Part shown: piece by piece, positions 1 through 9,529 of the stretch
How positions within the stretch are numbered: the stretch's first letter is position 1
Layout of the letters: every line of letters starts with the position of its first letter
Source of the DNA: CAKZNE01 sp040222435
GTDB taxonomy: Bacteria; Bacteroidota; Bacteroidia; Flavobacteriales; Schleiferiaceae
Assembly: GCA_965212245.1 (NCBI GenBank)
Contig: OZ243107.1
Span: 1,922,001 to 1,986,000, forward strand
Direction of reading: 5' to 3'
Length of the DNA: 64,000 nt
The notes under the pieces: generated by a model
Told to the model about the DNA's origin: nothing
The model's input: only the letters and a program-made list of their open reading frames with translations
Databases searched by the model: none
Program-made: the position numbers and the translations under genes

Positions 1-406
1 CCTTCATCTGGTCATCGGTAAAGTGAAGTCCCTTATTATGTACCTGTCCAATAACCTCTTTTAAAAGTGCAGGATTAATATCTTTAGGCAGAAAGGCGTT
101 AACGCCCAGTTTGAACATATATCCCAAAAAGGACTCGCGGTAATGGCTGGAAAGGATGATGATCTTTATCTGCGGGTAAAGGGTCTTTAGCTGTTCTGTA
201 GTAGCTACACCATCCATTTTTTTCATACGAAGATCCAGTAGTACAATATCCGGCAGATTTGAAGTTTGTTCCAGCTTTTCCAATAATTCATCTCCATCGT
301 CAGCTGTAAGGAGAACCTCTGTTTTCGGATCATTGTCCAGTATGGTTTTCAGGCCATTCAGAAAGAGTTCCTCATCATCGGCCAGGGCTATCTTAATTTT
401 TTCCAT
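1..406 (-). CDS. NarL/FixJ-type response regulator, partial (C-terminus off the left edge)
   Basis: The visible 135 residues form a receiver (REC) domain. They start MEKIKIALADDEE, with the acidic pair D10/D11, the phospho-acceptor Asp at about residue 58 in VLLDLRMKKMDG, and a late Lys in FLPKDI. The output domain lies outside the window. Because the partner kinase is a HisKA_3 type, a LuxR-type HTH output domain is expected, but this is inference. The start ATG overlaps the last 14 bases of the kinase gene, so the two are translated from one transcript as a two-component system. The target genes are unknown. Confidence 0.9.
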   Translation of the reverse strand, partial: MEKIKIALADDEELFLNGLKTILDNDPKTEVLLTADDGDELLEKLEQTSNLPDIVLLDLRMKKMDGVATTEQLKTLYPQIKIIILSSHYRESFLGYMFKLGVNAFLPKDINPALLKEVIGQVHNKGLHFTDDQMK

Positions 407-1166
407 GCGGTATTACAATCAAGGTTGAAGTTCCCCTTCCGGGGAAACTTTTTATACGGTAATGTCCTTTTAATAGTTGTACGCGTGATTCAATATTCCC
501 CAGGCCTAAACCTGTTATGGTTTCAGAAGGGGTAAAGCCTATTCCGTCATCGCGGATCAATAAGGCCGTACACCTGTCAGAAGTCCTGAGGTAAAGCGAA
601 AGCCGGGTGGCTCTGGCGTGTTTGAGTACATTCTGGATAATCTCCTGGCTTATTCTGAGTAGCTGCAGGGCAAGAGTGGCACCCGTAAGGTTGTGCTGCT
701 GAATGTGCAGTTCCGTGTCTATTTGTTTCTGAACCGGAATAAGGTAGTCTCTGAGTGTTTCGGCCAGGCCCAGTTCTGCAAGAAGCGGAGGGTAAAGATC
801 ATGGGCAATATTTCTGGAGAGTTTCAGGGTATCATCAACAAGAGTACTAACCTCTTCAGGTATCGTATCACCATCCTGTGCAAGCTTATGAAGGTTGAGC
901 TTAAGGATAGACAAGCGCGAGGAAAGTTCATCGTGCAGATCAGCAGCAATACGTTTCCGTTCCCGTTCCTGGGTATTTATACTGTTGTACAATAACTTTT
1001 GATGATGCTCAATTTCGGCCTGCCGCATACGTTCCCGTTCCTGCAGTACCCTGCGGATGGCCAGGCGGAAAATTACAATAACCAGTATAGCCAATGCGGT
1101 CATGGCCAGTACAGCCACGGTCATCCATAGCGTGAAATTTTCGTTTGCCGGCTGTCCTTCTGCCAT
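393..1166 (-). CDS. Sensor histidine kinase, NarL/DegS type (HisKA_3)
   Basis: This 257-residue protein has one N-terminal membrane segment (about 13-38), a basic/coiled region (40-70), a HisKA_3 dimerisation and phosphotransfer segment with the phospho-acceptor His at about 78 (AADLHDELSSRL), and a HATPase_c domain with the N-box around QEIIQNVLKHA and G-boxes DDGIGF and GLGLGNI. It would phosphorylate the regulator encoded directly downstream. There is no periplasmic sensor domain, so the input is probably membrane-linked or cytoplasmic. Its 5' end overlaps the upstream membrane-protein gene by about 46 bp, which suggests that protein may feed the signal; that link is inference. Confidence 0.92.
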   Translation of the reverse strand: MAEGQPANENFTLWMTVAVLAMTALAILVIVIFRLAIRRVLQERERMRQAEIEHHQKLLYNSINTQERERKRIAADLHDELSSRLSILKLNLHKLAQDGDTIPEEVSTLVDDTLKLSRNIAHDLYPPLLAELGLAETLRDYLIPVQKQIDTELHIQQHNLTGATLALQLLRISQEIIQNVLKHARATRLSLYLRTSDRCTALLIRDDGIGFTPSETITGLGLGNIESRVQLLKGHYRIKSFPGRGTSTLIVIPHGKN

Positions 1167-1813
1167 AGGGCAATAATGCAGGTTAGGTGGAAGATAAAAG
1201 TAAGGATTGCATTAATAACCCACAGATAAATGACTTGCGAAACCATACTGTTTATCATTTGGTTCAGGATAAGGTAAATGATAAAACTACCGGCAAAGTA
1301 GAGCAATACGCCCGAATTGGAAATTCCCATGGCATTGAAATGGTGGAGAAAGCGTCCCGGAAACCTGAGGCACTGGATGAAAAAGGCACAGGATAACCCG
1401 ATCATAGTTCCGTTTACGAGTATTTTACTGTAGAGTGCAAAAGTTTGTTCACCATTCAGGCTACCCATCAGGTGGGCTATGGAATACGCCACTACCAGAA
1501 TAAAGATGATCTGCAACAGTAGGCTGATCTTACTATGGCGGTGCCAACTGAAGATTCGGAAATACATCATAGCCAGCAAGGCAAATTCCAGAGGCGTGTA
1601 AATATGAAGGAGGTACAAATTGTTGCCTTCCAGCCATTCATATACATATAGTTTAGCTGCAATTTCAATACAGCCTACCATCAGCAAATAGCCCAGTAAC
1701 CATTTAAGGGGTTGGATAAACTTTTTCCAAAAAGGGATGAGACATAGCAGACCGCCCCATAATAAGATCATGTCGGCCAGGGCTATCCCTTCAATAATTT
1801 GTGAAACTTTCAA
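1121..1813 (-). CDS. Multi-pass membrane protein of unknown function next to a two-component system
   Basis: This 230-residue protein has about six to seven hydrophobic segments spread over its whole length and no recognisable soluble domain. It has a Trp/Lys-rich loop near residues 27-37 and a short basic C-terminus. I do not recognise the family. The gene overlaps the histidine kinase downstream by about 46 bp and lies 3 bp after the previous gene on the same strand, so it is very likely cotranscribed with the kinase/regulator pair. A role as membrane sensor partner is possible but not shown by any motif. Confidence 0.75.
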   Translation of the reverse strand: MKVSQIIEGIALADMILLWGGLLCLIPFWKKFIQPLKWLLGYLLMVGCIEIAAKLYVYEWLEGNNLYLLHIYTPLEFALLAMMYFRIFSWHRHSKISLLLQIIFILVVAYSIAHLMGSLNGEQTFALYSKILVNGTMIGLSCAFFIQCLRFPGRFLHHFNAMGISNSGVLLYFAGSFIIYLILNQMINSMVSQVIYLWVINAILTFIFHLTCIIALWQKDSRQTKISRYG

Positions 1814-1816
1814 GGT

Positions 1817-2491
1817 TTATGGAATATCATACACCAGGCTATAATCGGCCTTATCCGTTCCGAAGGGAGGCTTGGGGGTAGTAAAATCTGCTCCCTCCAG
1901 GTCCAGGAAATGGCCGGAGTTGCCATCGTAAAAAAGCAGGGCCAGCTCCTTATGGGGAATCTCATGATTGTGCAAGCCAAAATATACGTAAAGGTTGTTC
2001 TCAAAATCAAACTCGGTGCTAATGTCCTGAAGTGGGACATCTGATACCTGGGTCATGCCATCATCTGTGCCCACCACCGTTTCCAACCAGTCTTCACCCT
2101 CATTGGCCCAGCGCTCTTCCATGGCTATGAGTTGTTGTTGGTTTTCAGAAGGTGTGGTATTATGCATGGCTTCCAGGTTTCCTGCTAAAAAAGGAGCACA
2201 ATAAATATAGGGGCTCTCATGGGTATCGGTATCCTGTTCACCGGGAATGATCAGAAGGTTCAGTTGCATATTTACTTCACCTTCCACGTAGTCCACCCGC
2301 ACTCCAAAGTAAGCGTGGGCCTTACCACCAAATTGGTCCGGATCAAAATCAGGCCCTATTTGGAAACAATTGAAACCGGCCTGGAAAAATATTTGCCGGA
2401 CCAGGATGAGGTCACCGCGAAAATAGTCCCAGTTTATGGTTTGTTGCAGGGCTTCACTCTTACTAATTGTGGTGGTGGAATTTGAATTCAT
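1817..2491 (-). CDS. Hypothetical protein, acidic, cytosolic
   Basis: This 224-residue protein has no signal peptide or membrane segment and many acidic and aromatic residues. I recognise no domain. It starts MNSNSTTTISKSEALQ and ends in DKADYSLVYDIP. It sits 3 bp before the membrane-protein gene on the same strand, so it may be the first gene of the operon that ends with the two-component pair. The sequence looks like a genuine coding region: the frame is long and open, with ordinary codon use. Confidence 0.7.
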   Translation of the reverse strand: MNSNSTTTISKSEALQQTINWDYFRGDLILVRQIFFQAGFNCFQIGPDFDPDQFGGKAHAYFGVRVDYVEGEVNMQLNLLIIPGEQDTDTHESPYIYCAPFLAGNLEAMHNTTPSENQQQLIAMEERWANEGEDWLETVVGTDDGMTQVSDVPLQDISTEFDFENNLYVYFGLHNHEIPHKELALLFYDGNSGHFLDLEGADFTTPKPPFGTDKADYSLVYDIP

Positions 2492-2661
2492 TTTGTTTTA
2501 CGTTGGTTTGAGAAAGGCTAATTTAGAGTTATACAGCTTGAAATAAAACAAGTAGTTCTACCTGATTTTGAATTCGGTTGCTTTATTTAGTGCAGAAGTG
2601 TGGAAACAAAAAATCCCCCGCATGGCAGAGGATAAAGTAATTATGGATCAGAGGGAAAGTC

Positions 2662-2999
2662 TTAACCCCTGATGTAAGTATCAAACACACCCTGGATAAA
2701 GGGAGTACTATCGTCAGCTGTTCCCAATACCTGGAAAATAATATTGTAGCCATTTACAGTGATTGTATTTCCGTCCACGGCATGGGCTACATTGTGATAG
2801 CCTTCTTCTCACTTAATACTTATTGTGTAATGTCCCGGAGCCAGGTCGTTGCGATCAAAGACAAAGGGTTCTCCATTATAGGTAACGGTTTGCCAACCGG
2901 TATCAACCGGAGTAGTAGCAGGTGAAGAACCATTAGTTACCCGGACTTCCAGGGTGCTGGAACCGGATTGTTGATTCCCTGTTTGTTGTCATTAGCCAT
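2662..2999 (-). pseudogene. Broken small gene: one frameshift and one in-frame TGA
   Basis: Reading from ATG at 2999 gives MANDNKQG, but the frame soon closes. Changing frame near the GGG at about 2976-2980 opens NQQSGSSTLEVRVTN and continues for about 55 residues to an in-frame TGA after HYTISIK. The same frame then continues EEGYHNVAHAV... to ...GVFDTYIRG and a TAA at 2662. Adding one G to the GGG run and changing TGA to a sense codon (for example TGG) would restore a protein of about 110 residues. I do not recognise the family. Two independent lesions suggest decay, though assembly errors are possible. Confidence 0.6.
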
Positions 3000-3439
3000 G
3001 ATTTCTGTTTTTAAGATTAGTTATTGGATTTTTGACGAGATCAAAGTTGACACACCATACGCTTGAATACCAGAGCATTTATACCCTTTTTACCGAAGCG
3101 GGAAAACCCGCTACCTTAACATTTCGCTATTTCAGAATTTTAAGGCCTGATAAAACCAATACTATGAAAACCCCAACCTTTTTTATGTGGTGCAATATCC
3201 TGTGATGCACCTAAAAAACCAGCCGGACAAACCCGGGAACAAACCCAGGGTAAACCCAAAATGGCTCCCCCGGAGAGCTATTATCCTTTGATTCACAGGT
3301 ATACGAGGAAACTGTGGAAATATGGGAAAACTCCTTTTGCGGTGCAAAAAGGGCTGATTGCCGGAAAATGAGAAAGGGACCGGGGGACACTTTTTGCACC
3401 CGGGCGTTTTTTTTTGCAGCAGAACTTCCCGGGAACAAG
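3000..3439. other. Intergenic stretch without a convincing gene
   Basis: No open frame here looks coding. A perfect small hairpin (AGCGGG, AAAA loop, CCCGCT) lies at 3097-3112 but lacks a clear T-run on either side, so it is only a weak terminator candidate. Purine/pyrimidine runs occur near 3258-3275 and 3403-3420. Confidence 0.5.
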
Positions 3440-4840
3440 CTATTGGATCACCACCCGGTGATTCTCCGCTTTATCCTTACCATTCAGTTGGAATATATAA
3501 ATGCCTTTGCCCAGCCTAAGCTGCAAAGGCAGGGTCTCTCCGGGCTGAATACCCTTAAAGTCTTTACTGAAAACCAGCTTGCCGTGTAGGTCCAGAACTT
3601 TAAGGTTCGCATTTCCTTCACCAAACAACTCATGCACCAGCAACTTCACTTCTCCTGATCCGGGGTTGGGGTATATTTCAAAACATTTGCCTGAAAACCG
3701 GTATTCGGCTGTGTTTACCACGGAGTTTATATGAACCAGAACTGTATAATCAGTTGAATATACACTGTCATTCATACGGAAGGTCAGGCGAAAGGGACCC
3801 TGGTTTTTGAGTGACCCGGAAGGCGTCCAGTTAAAAACACCGGTAAGGGTATCCTGAGTGCTGTTGGAAAAGGTGGTAAACGTAGCATCCGAACCATCAA
3901 ATGCAAAGGGTTCGCCAAAGGCGCTCATTTTTAATGTGTTGGCCGTGTTTCCCGACCAAAAGGAAAAACGTATTTCGTTCAGCGAATCACCCTTAAGGAA
4001 AACTACGGGTAAACCATTTTGAAGAATCGCATTGGTGGGGTGATCATAATCTATACGGAGATTATCTGTACGGGTATACATCATCGTTTCGCGGTACGTA
4101 TGGCCTATTTTCACACCATTGCGGTATTCTTCCGCTATCACACCCATCAGGTAATACTGGTTGGCAGAGGGCGTCCAGCTTATTTCACTGTTAAGTGGCT
4201 TAATAGCCAATGGTCCGCCTGCTGCCGAGGCCGGAGGACTGTAATTCTGAATATAAGCCGTGTCAGCCATATACCAATAGAGTGAATCCCCATCCGCATC
4301 ATAAGGCATAGGATTATAGTATACCTGATCATTTACCGGAAACTCTGCAATAGGCGCACCCAGGAAGACCGGGCCATGATTAGAGGATGCTACGTTAGTA
4401 TTGAAACTTACCGAGAGCGGTAGTTTTGAAGACCCCACATTAGTTACATTTTGAATTCCTGTACTGCGGCAGCAGTAGTATACCCAAAATTCACAGTCTG
4501 TACATATTTGTGAAAGGGTTTGTGCAGATATGGTACCCTCGTAAAAATGACGGTCAATCATAGCAGGGGGAGGTGTAGACTGAAAAGCTCCGAGCTGAGC
4601 TATGGTATCAATTTTAACCCGCACCAAAGAGGTGCTGTAGGTACTGTCCTTATCTGCTAAAATAAGGTTGGGTGGCAGAGAGAAGGTTTGCTGATAGATA
4701 TTGCGGTAAAGAATACAGCTAAAGTGAATATTCCCGGAACTATCAGTTTTATAGCTTAGCTCACCCCCCATTAAGTGTGTGGCCTGCCCTGTATGGGAGA
4801 AAAATAAAATGCCGGCACACAGGAGTAGAAGTTTACGCAT
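3440..4840 (-). CDS. Secreted T9SS type A sorting-domain protein
   Basis: This 466-residue protein has an N-terminal signal peptide (MRKLLLLCAGILFFSHTGQA) followed by THLMGGELSYK, a signature of a large Bacteroidota surface-protein family, and Ig/PKD-like beta-rich sequence through about residue 385. The C-terminal 75 residues form a T9SS CTD: YPNPGSGEVKL, GKLVFSKDF, GKGIYIFQL and a terminal Val/Ile-Gln. It would be exported through the inner membrane by Sec and across the outer membrane by the T9SS, whose PorU/PorV genes lie in this window. The function of the secreted part is unknown; there are no catalytic motifs. The gene stands alone, with its own promoter-like element upstream. Confidence 0.88.
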   Translation of the reverse strand: MRKLLLLCAGILFFSHTGQATHLMGGELSYKTDSSGNIHFSCILYRNIYQQTFSLPPNLILADKDSTYSTSLVRVKIDTIAQLGAFQSTPPPAMIDRHFYEGTISAQTLSQICTDCEFWVYYCCRSTGIQNVTNVGSSKLPLSVSFNTNVASSNHGPVFLGAPIAEFPVNDQVYYNPMPYDADGDSLYWYMADTAYIQNYSPPASAAGGPLAIKPLNSEISWTPSANQYYLMGVIAEEYRNGVKIGHTYRETMMYTRTDNLRIDYDHPTNAILQNGLPVVFLKGDSLNEIRFSFWSGNTANTLKMSAFGEPFAFDGSDATFTTFSNSTQDTLTGVFNWTPSGSLKNQGPFRLTFRMNDSVYSTDYTVLVHINSVVNTAEYRFSGKCFEIYPNPGSGEVKLLVHELFGEGNANLKVLDLHGKLVFSKDFKGIQPGETLPLQLRLGKGIYIFQLNGKDKAENHRVVIQ

Positions 4841-4874
4841 GAGGTTAAAAGTTTTGAGAGTAAAAATAGAAAAT

Positions 4875-4882
4875 CAAAGTTA
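4875..4882 (-). promoter_or_regulatory. Bacteroidota -7 element (TAACTTTG) upstream of the T9SS protein
   Basis: On the minus strand the sequence reads TAACTTTG, matching the TAnnTTTG -7 consensus. It lies about 35 bases before the start codon at 4840. No strong TTG-type -33 box is evident. Confidence 0.45.
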
Positions 4883-4962
4883 AAAACGGTTTAAGCGGAT
4901 AGCCTAAACATAAGCTTAGAAGTAGTACCGGCATTTCAGGGTGCTTGTAAACAGGTTTGTGC

Positions 4963-4970
4963 TAATTTTG
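4963..4970 (+). promoter_or_regulatory. Bacteroidota -7 element (TAATTTTG) abutting alkB
   Basis: TAATTTTG matches TAnnTTTG and ends four bases before the alkB ATG at 4975. If used, the transcript would start at or next to the start codon, giving a leaderless or near-leaderless mRNA. A TTG lies about 15 bases upstream, which is a short spacing. Confidence 0.45.
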
Positions 4971-4974
4971 AGGC

Positions 4975-5565
4975 ATGAGTTTCCCGGAATTCCCAAAAGA
5001 CTGTGAGCTTGATTTTAGGGCTGACTTTTTAAGTGTTGAGGAGGCAGACCAGCTGTACAGCCTGCTGAGAGAAAAGATCTGCCTGCAGGCACAGGAGATG
5101 GCATTACCCGGTGGAGGAGTGTATAGCCTGGATACCCCTAAAACCATGTTTTGCGATACGGATCTTTTGGATTCCGATGAATTAAGGGAAGCCTTTGGTG
5201 ATCGTTTACCGTGGTTTCCGGATCTGTATGCTGTAAAACAACGCCTTGAGGAAATCACCGGCCGGAAATTCCAGGTATGTGTAGCTATTTACTATAGCGA
5301 TGGCAGTAAGGGTGTGGATTACCATTCCGATTTACGCGCTTTTGGCGATACATCCTGTATTCCTTCTCTTAGCCTGGGTGCAAAACGTATTTTCAGCCTG
5401 CGTAACATTAAAAACCCGGCACAGCCATATCAGTTTGAATTGAAACACGGGGCTTTAGTGGTAATGGGGCAAAACTGCCAGGAACGTTATGCGCATGCCT
5501 TGCTTCCGGACGAGGCGGTTAAGGAAGACCGTATCAATCTTACGTTCCGGGGGTTTGGAAATTAA
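4975..5565 (+). CDS. AlkB-like 2-oxoglutarate/Fe(II)-dependent dioxygenase
   Basis: This 196-residue protein is the usual size for the AlkB family, which oxidatively removes alkyl groups from nucleic-acid bases using Fe(II), O2 and 2-oxoglutarate. The iron ligands are visible as H117-x-D119 (DYHSDL) and H174 (YAHALLP), and the 2-oxoglutarate-binding pair as R186 and R192 in RINLTFR. The nucleotide-recognition lid is the N-terminal half with GGGVYSLDTPK. The start at 4975 is supported by the adjacent -7 element. The gene is monocistronic, between a divergent T9SS gene and an intergenic gap. The exact substrate (DNA, RNA or protein) cannot be read from the sequence. Confidence 0.9.
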   Translation: MSFPEFPKDCELDFRADFLSVEEADQLYSLLREKICLQAQEMALPGGGVYSLDTPKTMFCDTDLLDSDELREAFGDRLPWFPDLYAVKQRLEEITGRKFQVCVAIYYSDGSKGVDYHSDLRAFGDTSCIPSLSLGAKRIFSLRNIKNPAQPYQFELKHGALVVMGQNCQERYAHALLPDEAVKEDRINLTFRGFGN

Positions 5566-5968
5566 TTCCCGGTTACACCCTGGTCCTGACGGGAGGTGGT
5601 TTCACATAAATTAGTCAGGCTAATAATATGCAGCGGGCTAAACGTTTCGCTGAGTTTCCAACTTTGCTGTCCTGAAATTTTTGCAGATTAGTTTTAAACA
5701 TGATAATCAGTATAGGATAGTGTAATGGCAGGGCACCAGAGAAGTATAGTATTTGCTATAGCAGGAAAGAGTAAAACAGTATACCCGGAAAAAAAACCCG
5801 TCACCAGTATGTAAGTATGGTGAGGTGAAGCCCGGAATTATACACTTAAAAAGAAAGACGTTTTACTAAAAATCCAGGGCGTTTCACTAAATAAACCCTC
5901 TGTTCGCTATGCAGGTATACTAGTTAAGCTTATGGGAGTTGTACTTTCAAGGGCTAAATATTTCTCTC
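5566..5968. other. Intergenic region upstream of the metalloprotease
   Basis: No gene is evident in about 400 bases. A TACTTTCA at 5944-5951 is a one-mismatch -7 element about 18 bases before the preferred protease ATG at 5969. Several in-frame stops rule out an N-terminal extension beyond a TTG at 5939. Confidence 0.4.
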
Positions 5969-8900
5969 ATGAATAAGCAACTTTTCTTGATTTTAATCAG
6001 TTTACTAGCGCCCTTTTTCTCCGGAGCGCAGATTGACTGTGACTGGAATGACAGTACCGAAACGGAATCATCGCCATACCTGCCTGAGTCTACACCAAGC
6101 TGTATCAATAGCGGGGTTATTGAAATAATGGACTATATCCCCGGGCCGCAAGACACTACAGCTTTAGTAAATCTGTTGGTGGTTATTGTGCAGGACACAT
6201 CCGGCAATTCACCATTTAGCGATAACCACAGCCAGGACTCTACTGATTTTTCGAATATGATCGGCTATTTAAACGCCAATGCTTTTTCCAATATACCCCT
6301 TCCTGCCGTAGCCAATCCCTATCCTACCGTGGTATTGAATGATACCAAAATACGGTTTAAACTCCGGGATGTGGTGTATGTAAAAAAGAGCAAAACCCAC
6401 AATAATGTATCTGGCGGACTGGCCATAGTGGCCAACCTTCCTGCCACTGTGCAGGACAGTAATATGTTCCTGGTGTATACCACCCGTGAAATATCTGAAA
6501 AGCCTCCCCAACCCCCTTCTGGACAAGGATTGGGCAACACCGTATTAATGTGGGATCATGCTACCCCCTGGACGGTAGGGCTCATTGCCCATGAGCTGGG
6601 TCATTGTTTGGGCTTACGGCATACATTCAGTGGCGGTAGAAAAGAAGGCTTTACAGATCCTGACCAGCAATCGCCACATTTTATCTTGGACACCCCTCCG
6701 GATGGATATTTTACATCGGCATCCGCTTGTTTTCCCGATTCAAGTGATTGCGGTTGCCCTCCCGCAACCCCATACCCCGGCAATATATGCCCGGATAATT
6801 ATATGGGCTATAACGACAGGAACTATTGGTCGCCCCTGCAAATAGCCACCATGCGAAGGAATTTATTGAACCGGAAGAACCTGCTCGTCTACGATGTCAT
6901 TTCTGGGTCAGGAACACCAGCCACAGGCTGGCAGGATATTACTACCGCTGAAACCTGGGATACCGACACCTTACTATATACCCATGTACGGGTAAAATCC
7001 GGAGCCAGCCTCACCATAAGTGCTTCAGTAGGTTTTAATCCGGATGCAGTGATAGAAGTGGAAGCCGGTGCCGAGCTGATCCTCAATTGCGCTTATCTCT
7101 TTTGCAGTCAGGGTTTTTGGGGCGGTATTCGCCTTTTAGGAGATAACACCCAACCCCAAACCATACAGTACCAGGGTAAACTGACCATGAACAACTCCCT
7201 GATTACCAAAGCTACCGATGCCATAATGAACGGGGGCATTTACAGTTGTGCCGTAAACCCCTCCGGGGGTATTATTCAGGTAGACAGCTCTATCTTTTTC
7301 AACAACCTCAGGGATGTGGCCCTGGTGAAATACGACAGGGGAACGGGCACCGGCCATTGGCTGGCGGATTGGGTGGATTACAAAGCGAGTTTCAGGAACT
7401 CCGAGTTTCTCAAAGATGAAAAAATAACGATGAGTGGCTCACAATACCGGGGCGCTTCAGTTTCCCTGTGGGGAGTATACGGTGTAACTTTTGACCATTG
7501 CCAGTTTAGTCAGCAAACGCTCACTAACCTACAACACCCCTTTAGCCCTAAAGATGGCATTTTTATGCTGGACGCCAGTGCCCACATTGACCATTGCTCG
7601 ATCCAATATTTTGAATACGGCATTCGTTCACTGGCCACCAAACCTACTTTAAAGGGAACGGATATTACCAATACCCTGTTCTCTACCAATCGTTATGGTA
7701 CTTACCTTTCCGGCTCGCGCCTCAATAAAGTGTATAAAAACACCTTTTATGTGCCCAGAGATATACCCGGCACTACCGCCAATGGCATAGATGTACCTTA
7801 CGGTCTGTATTTGAATCAGGCCGGCACCTTTAAAGCAGAAGAAAACTATTTTGGCCTTCTGGGCTCAGCCAGTCGCAACTTTTCCACCGCTGCTGCCGCC
7901 ACGCACATTGCCCTGGCAGTAAATGACAATGGCGATTTCAGCGACATTCTTTTCAAAAACAGTTTTAATTCCTTTTTGGGCATTGAAGCCCTGGGCCAAA
8001 ACCGCGATGGCTCCGGGTACGTGGGCTTGCAATGCAAATGCAATGAATTTAGCTATCCCAAAACTGATATTTACGTGCGGGGAACCCTAAATAATAGTTT
8101 GGATGGAGTACGAGAGAATCAAGGCAACATACCAATAAGTCAGGCTGGGCAAGAAGATATGGCCGGCAACCTCTTTTCAGAACATAGAGATCATCTCTGG
8201 GATTTTTACAATGAGTTTACCCCCAACATCAATTATCACCACCACGATACAATTGCTAATACACGGGTAGAGCCTGACCCACGGCAGGGAGTACTTGCTT
8301 TTCAATACATTGATGTAAATTACGGCAGTAACACCTGCCTCAGCCAATTGCTCATACGCCCCGAGGGGGATACCCTGGCCGAGATCGACTATCCCTTTAA
8401 CGCAGCCGAAATTGATTTTGCAGACTACAGCAGCAAGAGTGATTCGTTACAGGGCTTATTGGGGAACCTGATTGATGGCGGCAATACCTGGCAGTTGCAG
8501 GCCGAGATCTATTTTACGCCCCAGCATGAGTACTATGAGTTGTATCTGGATATGATGAACGAAGCCCCCTACCTCAGCCGGAGTGTACTCTCGGACCTGA
8601 TAGCCCTGGACGGTTTTGATGACATGATGCTGCGCAACGTGCTGGTAGCCCACCCCCAATCGGCCAAAGATGCCGCCCTGATGGATCAGCTGGCCACCGA
8701 TCATCCCGCTATGCCCCAGTATATGGTGGATGATATTATGGCCGGGCAGGACCAGTTTGGCACCAAAGAAGTAATGGAAGGTACATTAAGTGCCTACCGC
8801 CAGAAGCAGTTCAGCGCAGCTCACCGTTTGTTGGATATTTATACTGGCGACCCGGCTTACAGCGAAGAGGCATTGACCAAAGTGCGCGGCATTTTTGATG

Positions 8901-9529
8901 CCATGCCCTTTGCCGGTTTTCAGTATATGCGCGTGCAGATGGAACTGGACTTGGGAAATATCGGTATCGCGCAAACCGTGCTGGACAACATCCCCAATGT
9001 GGTAAGCATGAACGATGATGAAACCGCCCGGCACAATCAGCTAGTGGATTATTTTGATATACAGATGGACATGGCCGAAAACGGACTGCAATGGTGCGAT
9101 GTGGATGAAACGGTACTGACCGGCCTGCAAGGCATGAGTGGCGTAAACCATGCAGCCGGAGCCTGGGCCAGAGCCGCATTGACCCTGCGGGAACAAAGTG
9201 TGAGTTACCGTGAGCCTTTATACCTGCCCGGCAGCGATCAGGGCAAACGCAGCAGCGAGCATCAATACCCACAAGTGGAACGCCCCGTAACCAGGATTTA
9301 CCCCAACCCTGCCCAAAGCACCTTTAAGCTTGAACTGGGTGAATTACCCCTGGCCGAAAAGCTGGTACTTACCCTCTACGACCTGAACGGTAAAGCGGTC
9401 AAAAGCCTCACTATTAAAGGCCAGAATACCCTGATCCACCTAAATGACCTGCCAGCCGGGGTGTATATCGTTGCGGTAGATGCCGATACAAAACGTATCT
9501 TTGAAGATAAACTCGTACACATTGACTAG
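5969..9529 (+). CDS. Secreted M43-like (pappalysin-type) zinc metalloprotease with T9SS CTD
   Basis: The start is taken at ATG 5969 because the signal peptide MNKQLFLILISLLAPFFSGAQ follows directly; a TTG ten codons earlier is less likely. The protein is 1186 residues. The zinc motif HELGHCLGLRH covers about residues 208-218 (ligands H208, H212, H218, catalytic E209), with the Met-turn NYMGYND at about 279, as in metzincins of family M43. Residues about 330-700 look like a right-handed beta-helix with repeated short strands, and residues 780-1090 like a helical, TPR-like region. The last 80 residues are a T9SS CTD (IYPNPAQSTFKLELG, LPAGVYIVAVD). It is probably a surface or released protease. 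Its last codons overlap the start of the next cargo gene. Confidence 0.88.
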   Translation: MNKQLFLILISLLAPFFSGAQIDCDWNDSTETESSPYLPESTPSCINSGVIEIMDYIPGPQDTTALVNLLVVIVQDTSGNSPFSDNHSQDSTDFSNMIGYLNANAFSNIPLPAVANPYPTVVLNDTKIRFKLRDVVYVKKSKTHNNVSGGLAIVANLPATVQDSNMFLVYTTREISEKPPQPPSGQGLGNTVLMWDHATPWTVGLIAHELGHCLGLRHTFSGGRKEGFTDPDQQSPHFILDTPPDGYFTSASACFPDSSDCGCPPATPYPGNICPDNYMGYNDRNYWSPLQIATMRRNLLNRKNLLVYDVISGSGTPATGWQDITTAETWDTDTLLYTHVRVKSGASLTISASVGFNPDAVIEVEAGAELILNCAYLFCSQGFWGGIRLLGDNTQPQTIQYQGKLTMNNSLITKATDAIMNGGIYSCAVNPSGGIIQVDSSIFFNNLRDVALVKYDRGTGTGHWLADWVDYKASFRNSEFLKDEKITMSGSQYRGASVSLWGVYGVTFDHCQFSQQTLTNLQHPFSPKDGIFMLDASAHIDHCSIQYFEYGIRSLATKPTLKGTDITNTLFSTNRYGTYLSGSRLNKVYKNTFYVPRDIPGTTANGIDVPYGLYLNQAGTFKAEENYFGLLGSASRNFSTAAAATHIALAVNDNGDFSDILFKNSFNSFLGIEALGQNRDGSGYVGLQCKCNEFSYPKTDIYVRGTLNNSLDGVRENQGNIPISQAGQEDMAGNLFSEHRDHLWDFYNEFTPNINYHHHDTIANTRVEPDPRQGVLAFQYIDVNYGSNTCLSQLLIRPEGDTLAEIDYPFNAAEIDFADYSSKSDSLQGLLGNLIDGGNTWQLQAEIYFTPQHEYYELYLDMMNEAPYLSRSVLSDLIALDGFDDMMLRNVLVAHPQSAKDAALMDQLATDHPAMPQYMVDDIMAGQDQFGTKEVMEGTLSAYRQKQFSAAHRLLDIYTGDPAYSEEALTKVRGIFDAMPFAGFQYMRVQMELDLGNIGIAQTVLDNIPNVVSMNDDETARHNQLVDYFDIQMDMAENGLQWCDVDETVLTGLQGMSGVNHAAGAWARAALTLREQSVSYREPLYLPGSDQGKRSSEHQYPQVERPVTRIYPNPAQSTFKLELGELPLAEKLVLTLYDLNGKAVKSLTIKGQNTLIHLNDLPAGVYIVAVDADTKRIFEDKLVHID

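Noticed and set aside
2812..2830. The in-frame TGA as a selenocysteine codon
   Set aside because: No SECIS-like hairpin is evident after it and the same gene also carries a frameshift, so decay is simpler.
3097..3112. Perfect AGCGGG/CCCGCT hairpin
   Set aside because: No T-run follows on either strand and it is not placed at a gene end, so it is not called a terminator.
3211..3438. A 75-residue minus-strand open frame
   Set aside because: Low-complexity reading of purine-rich intergenic sequence with no homology-like motif.
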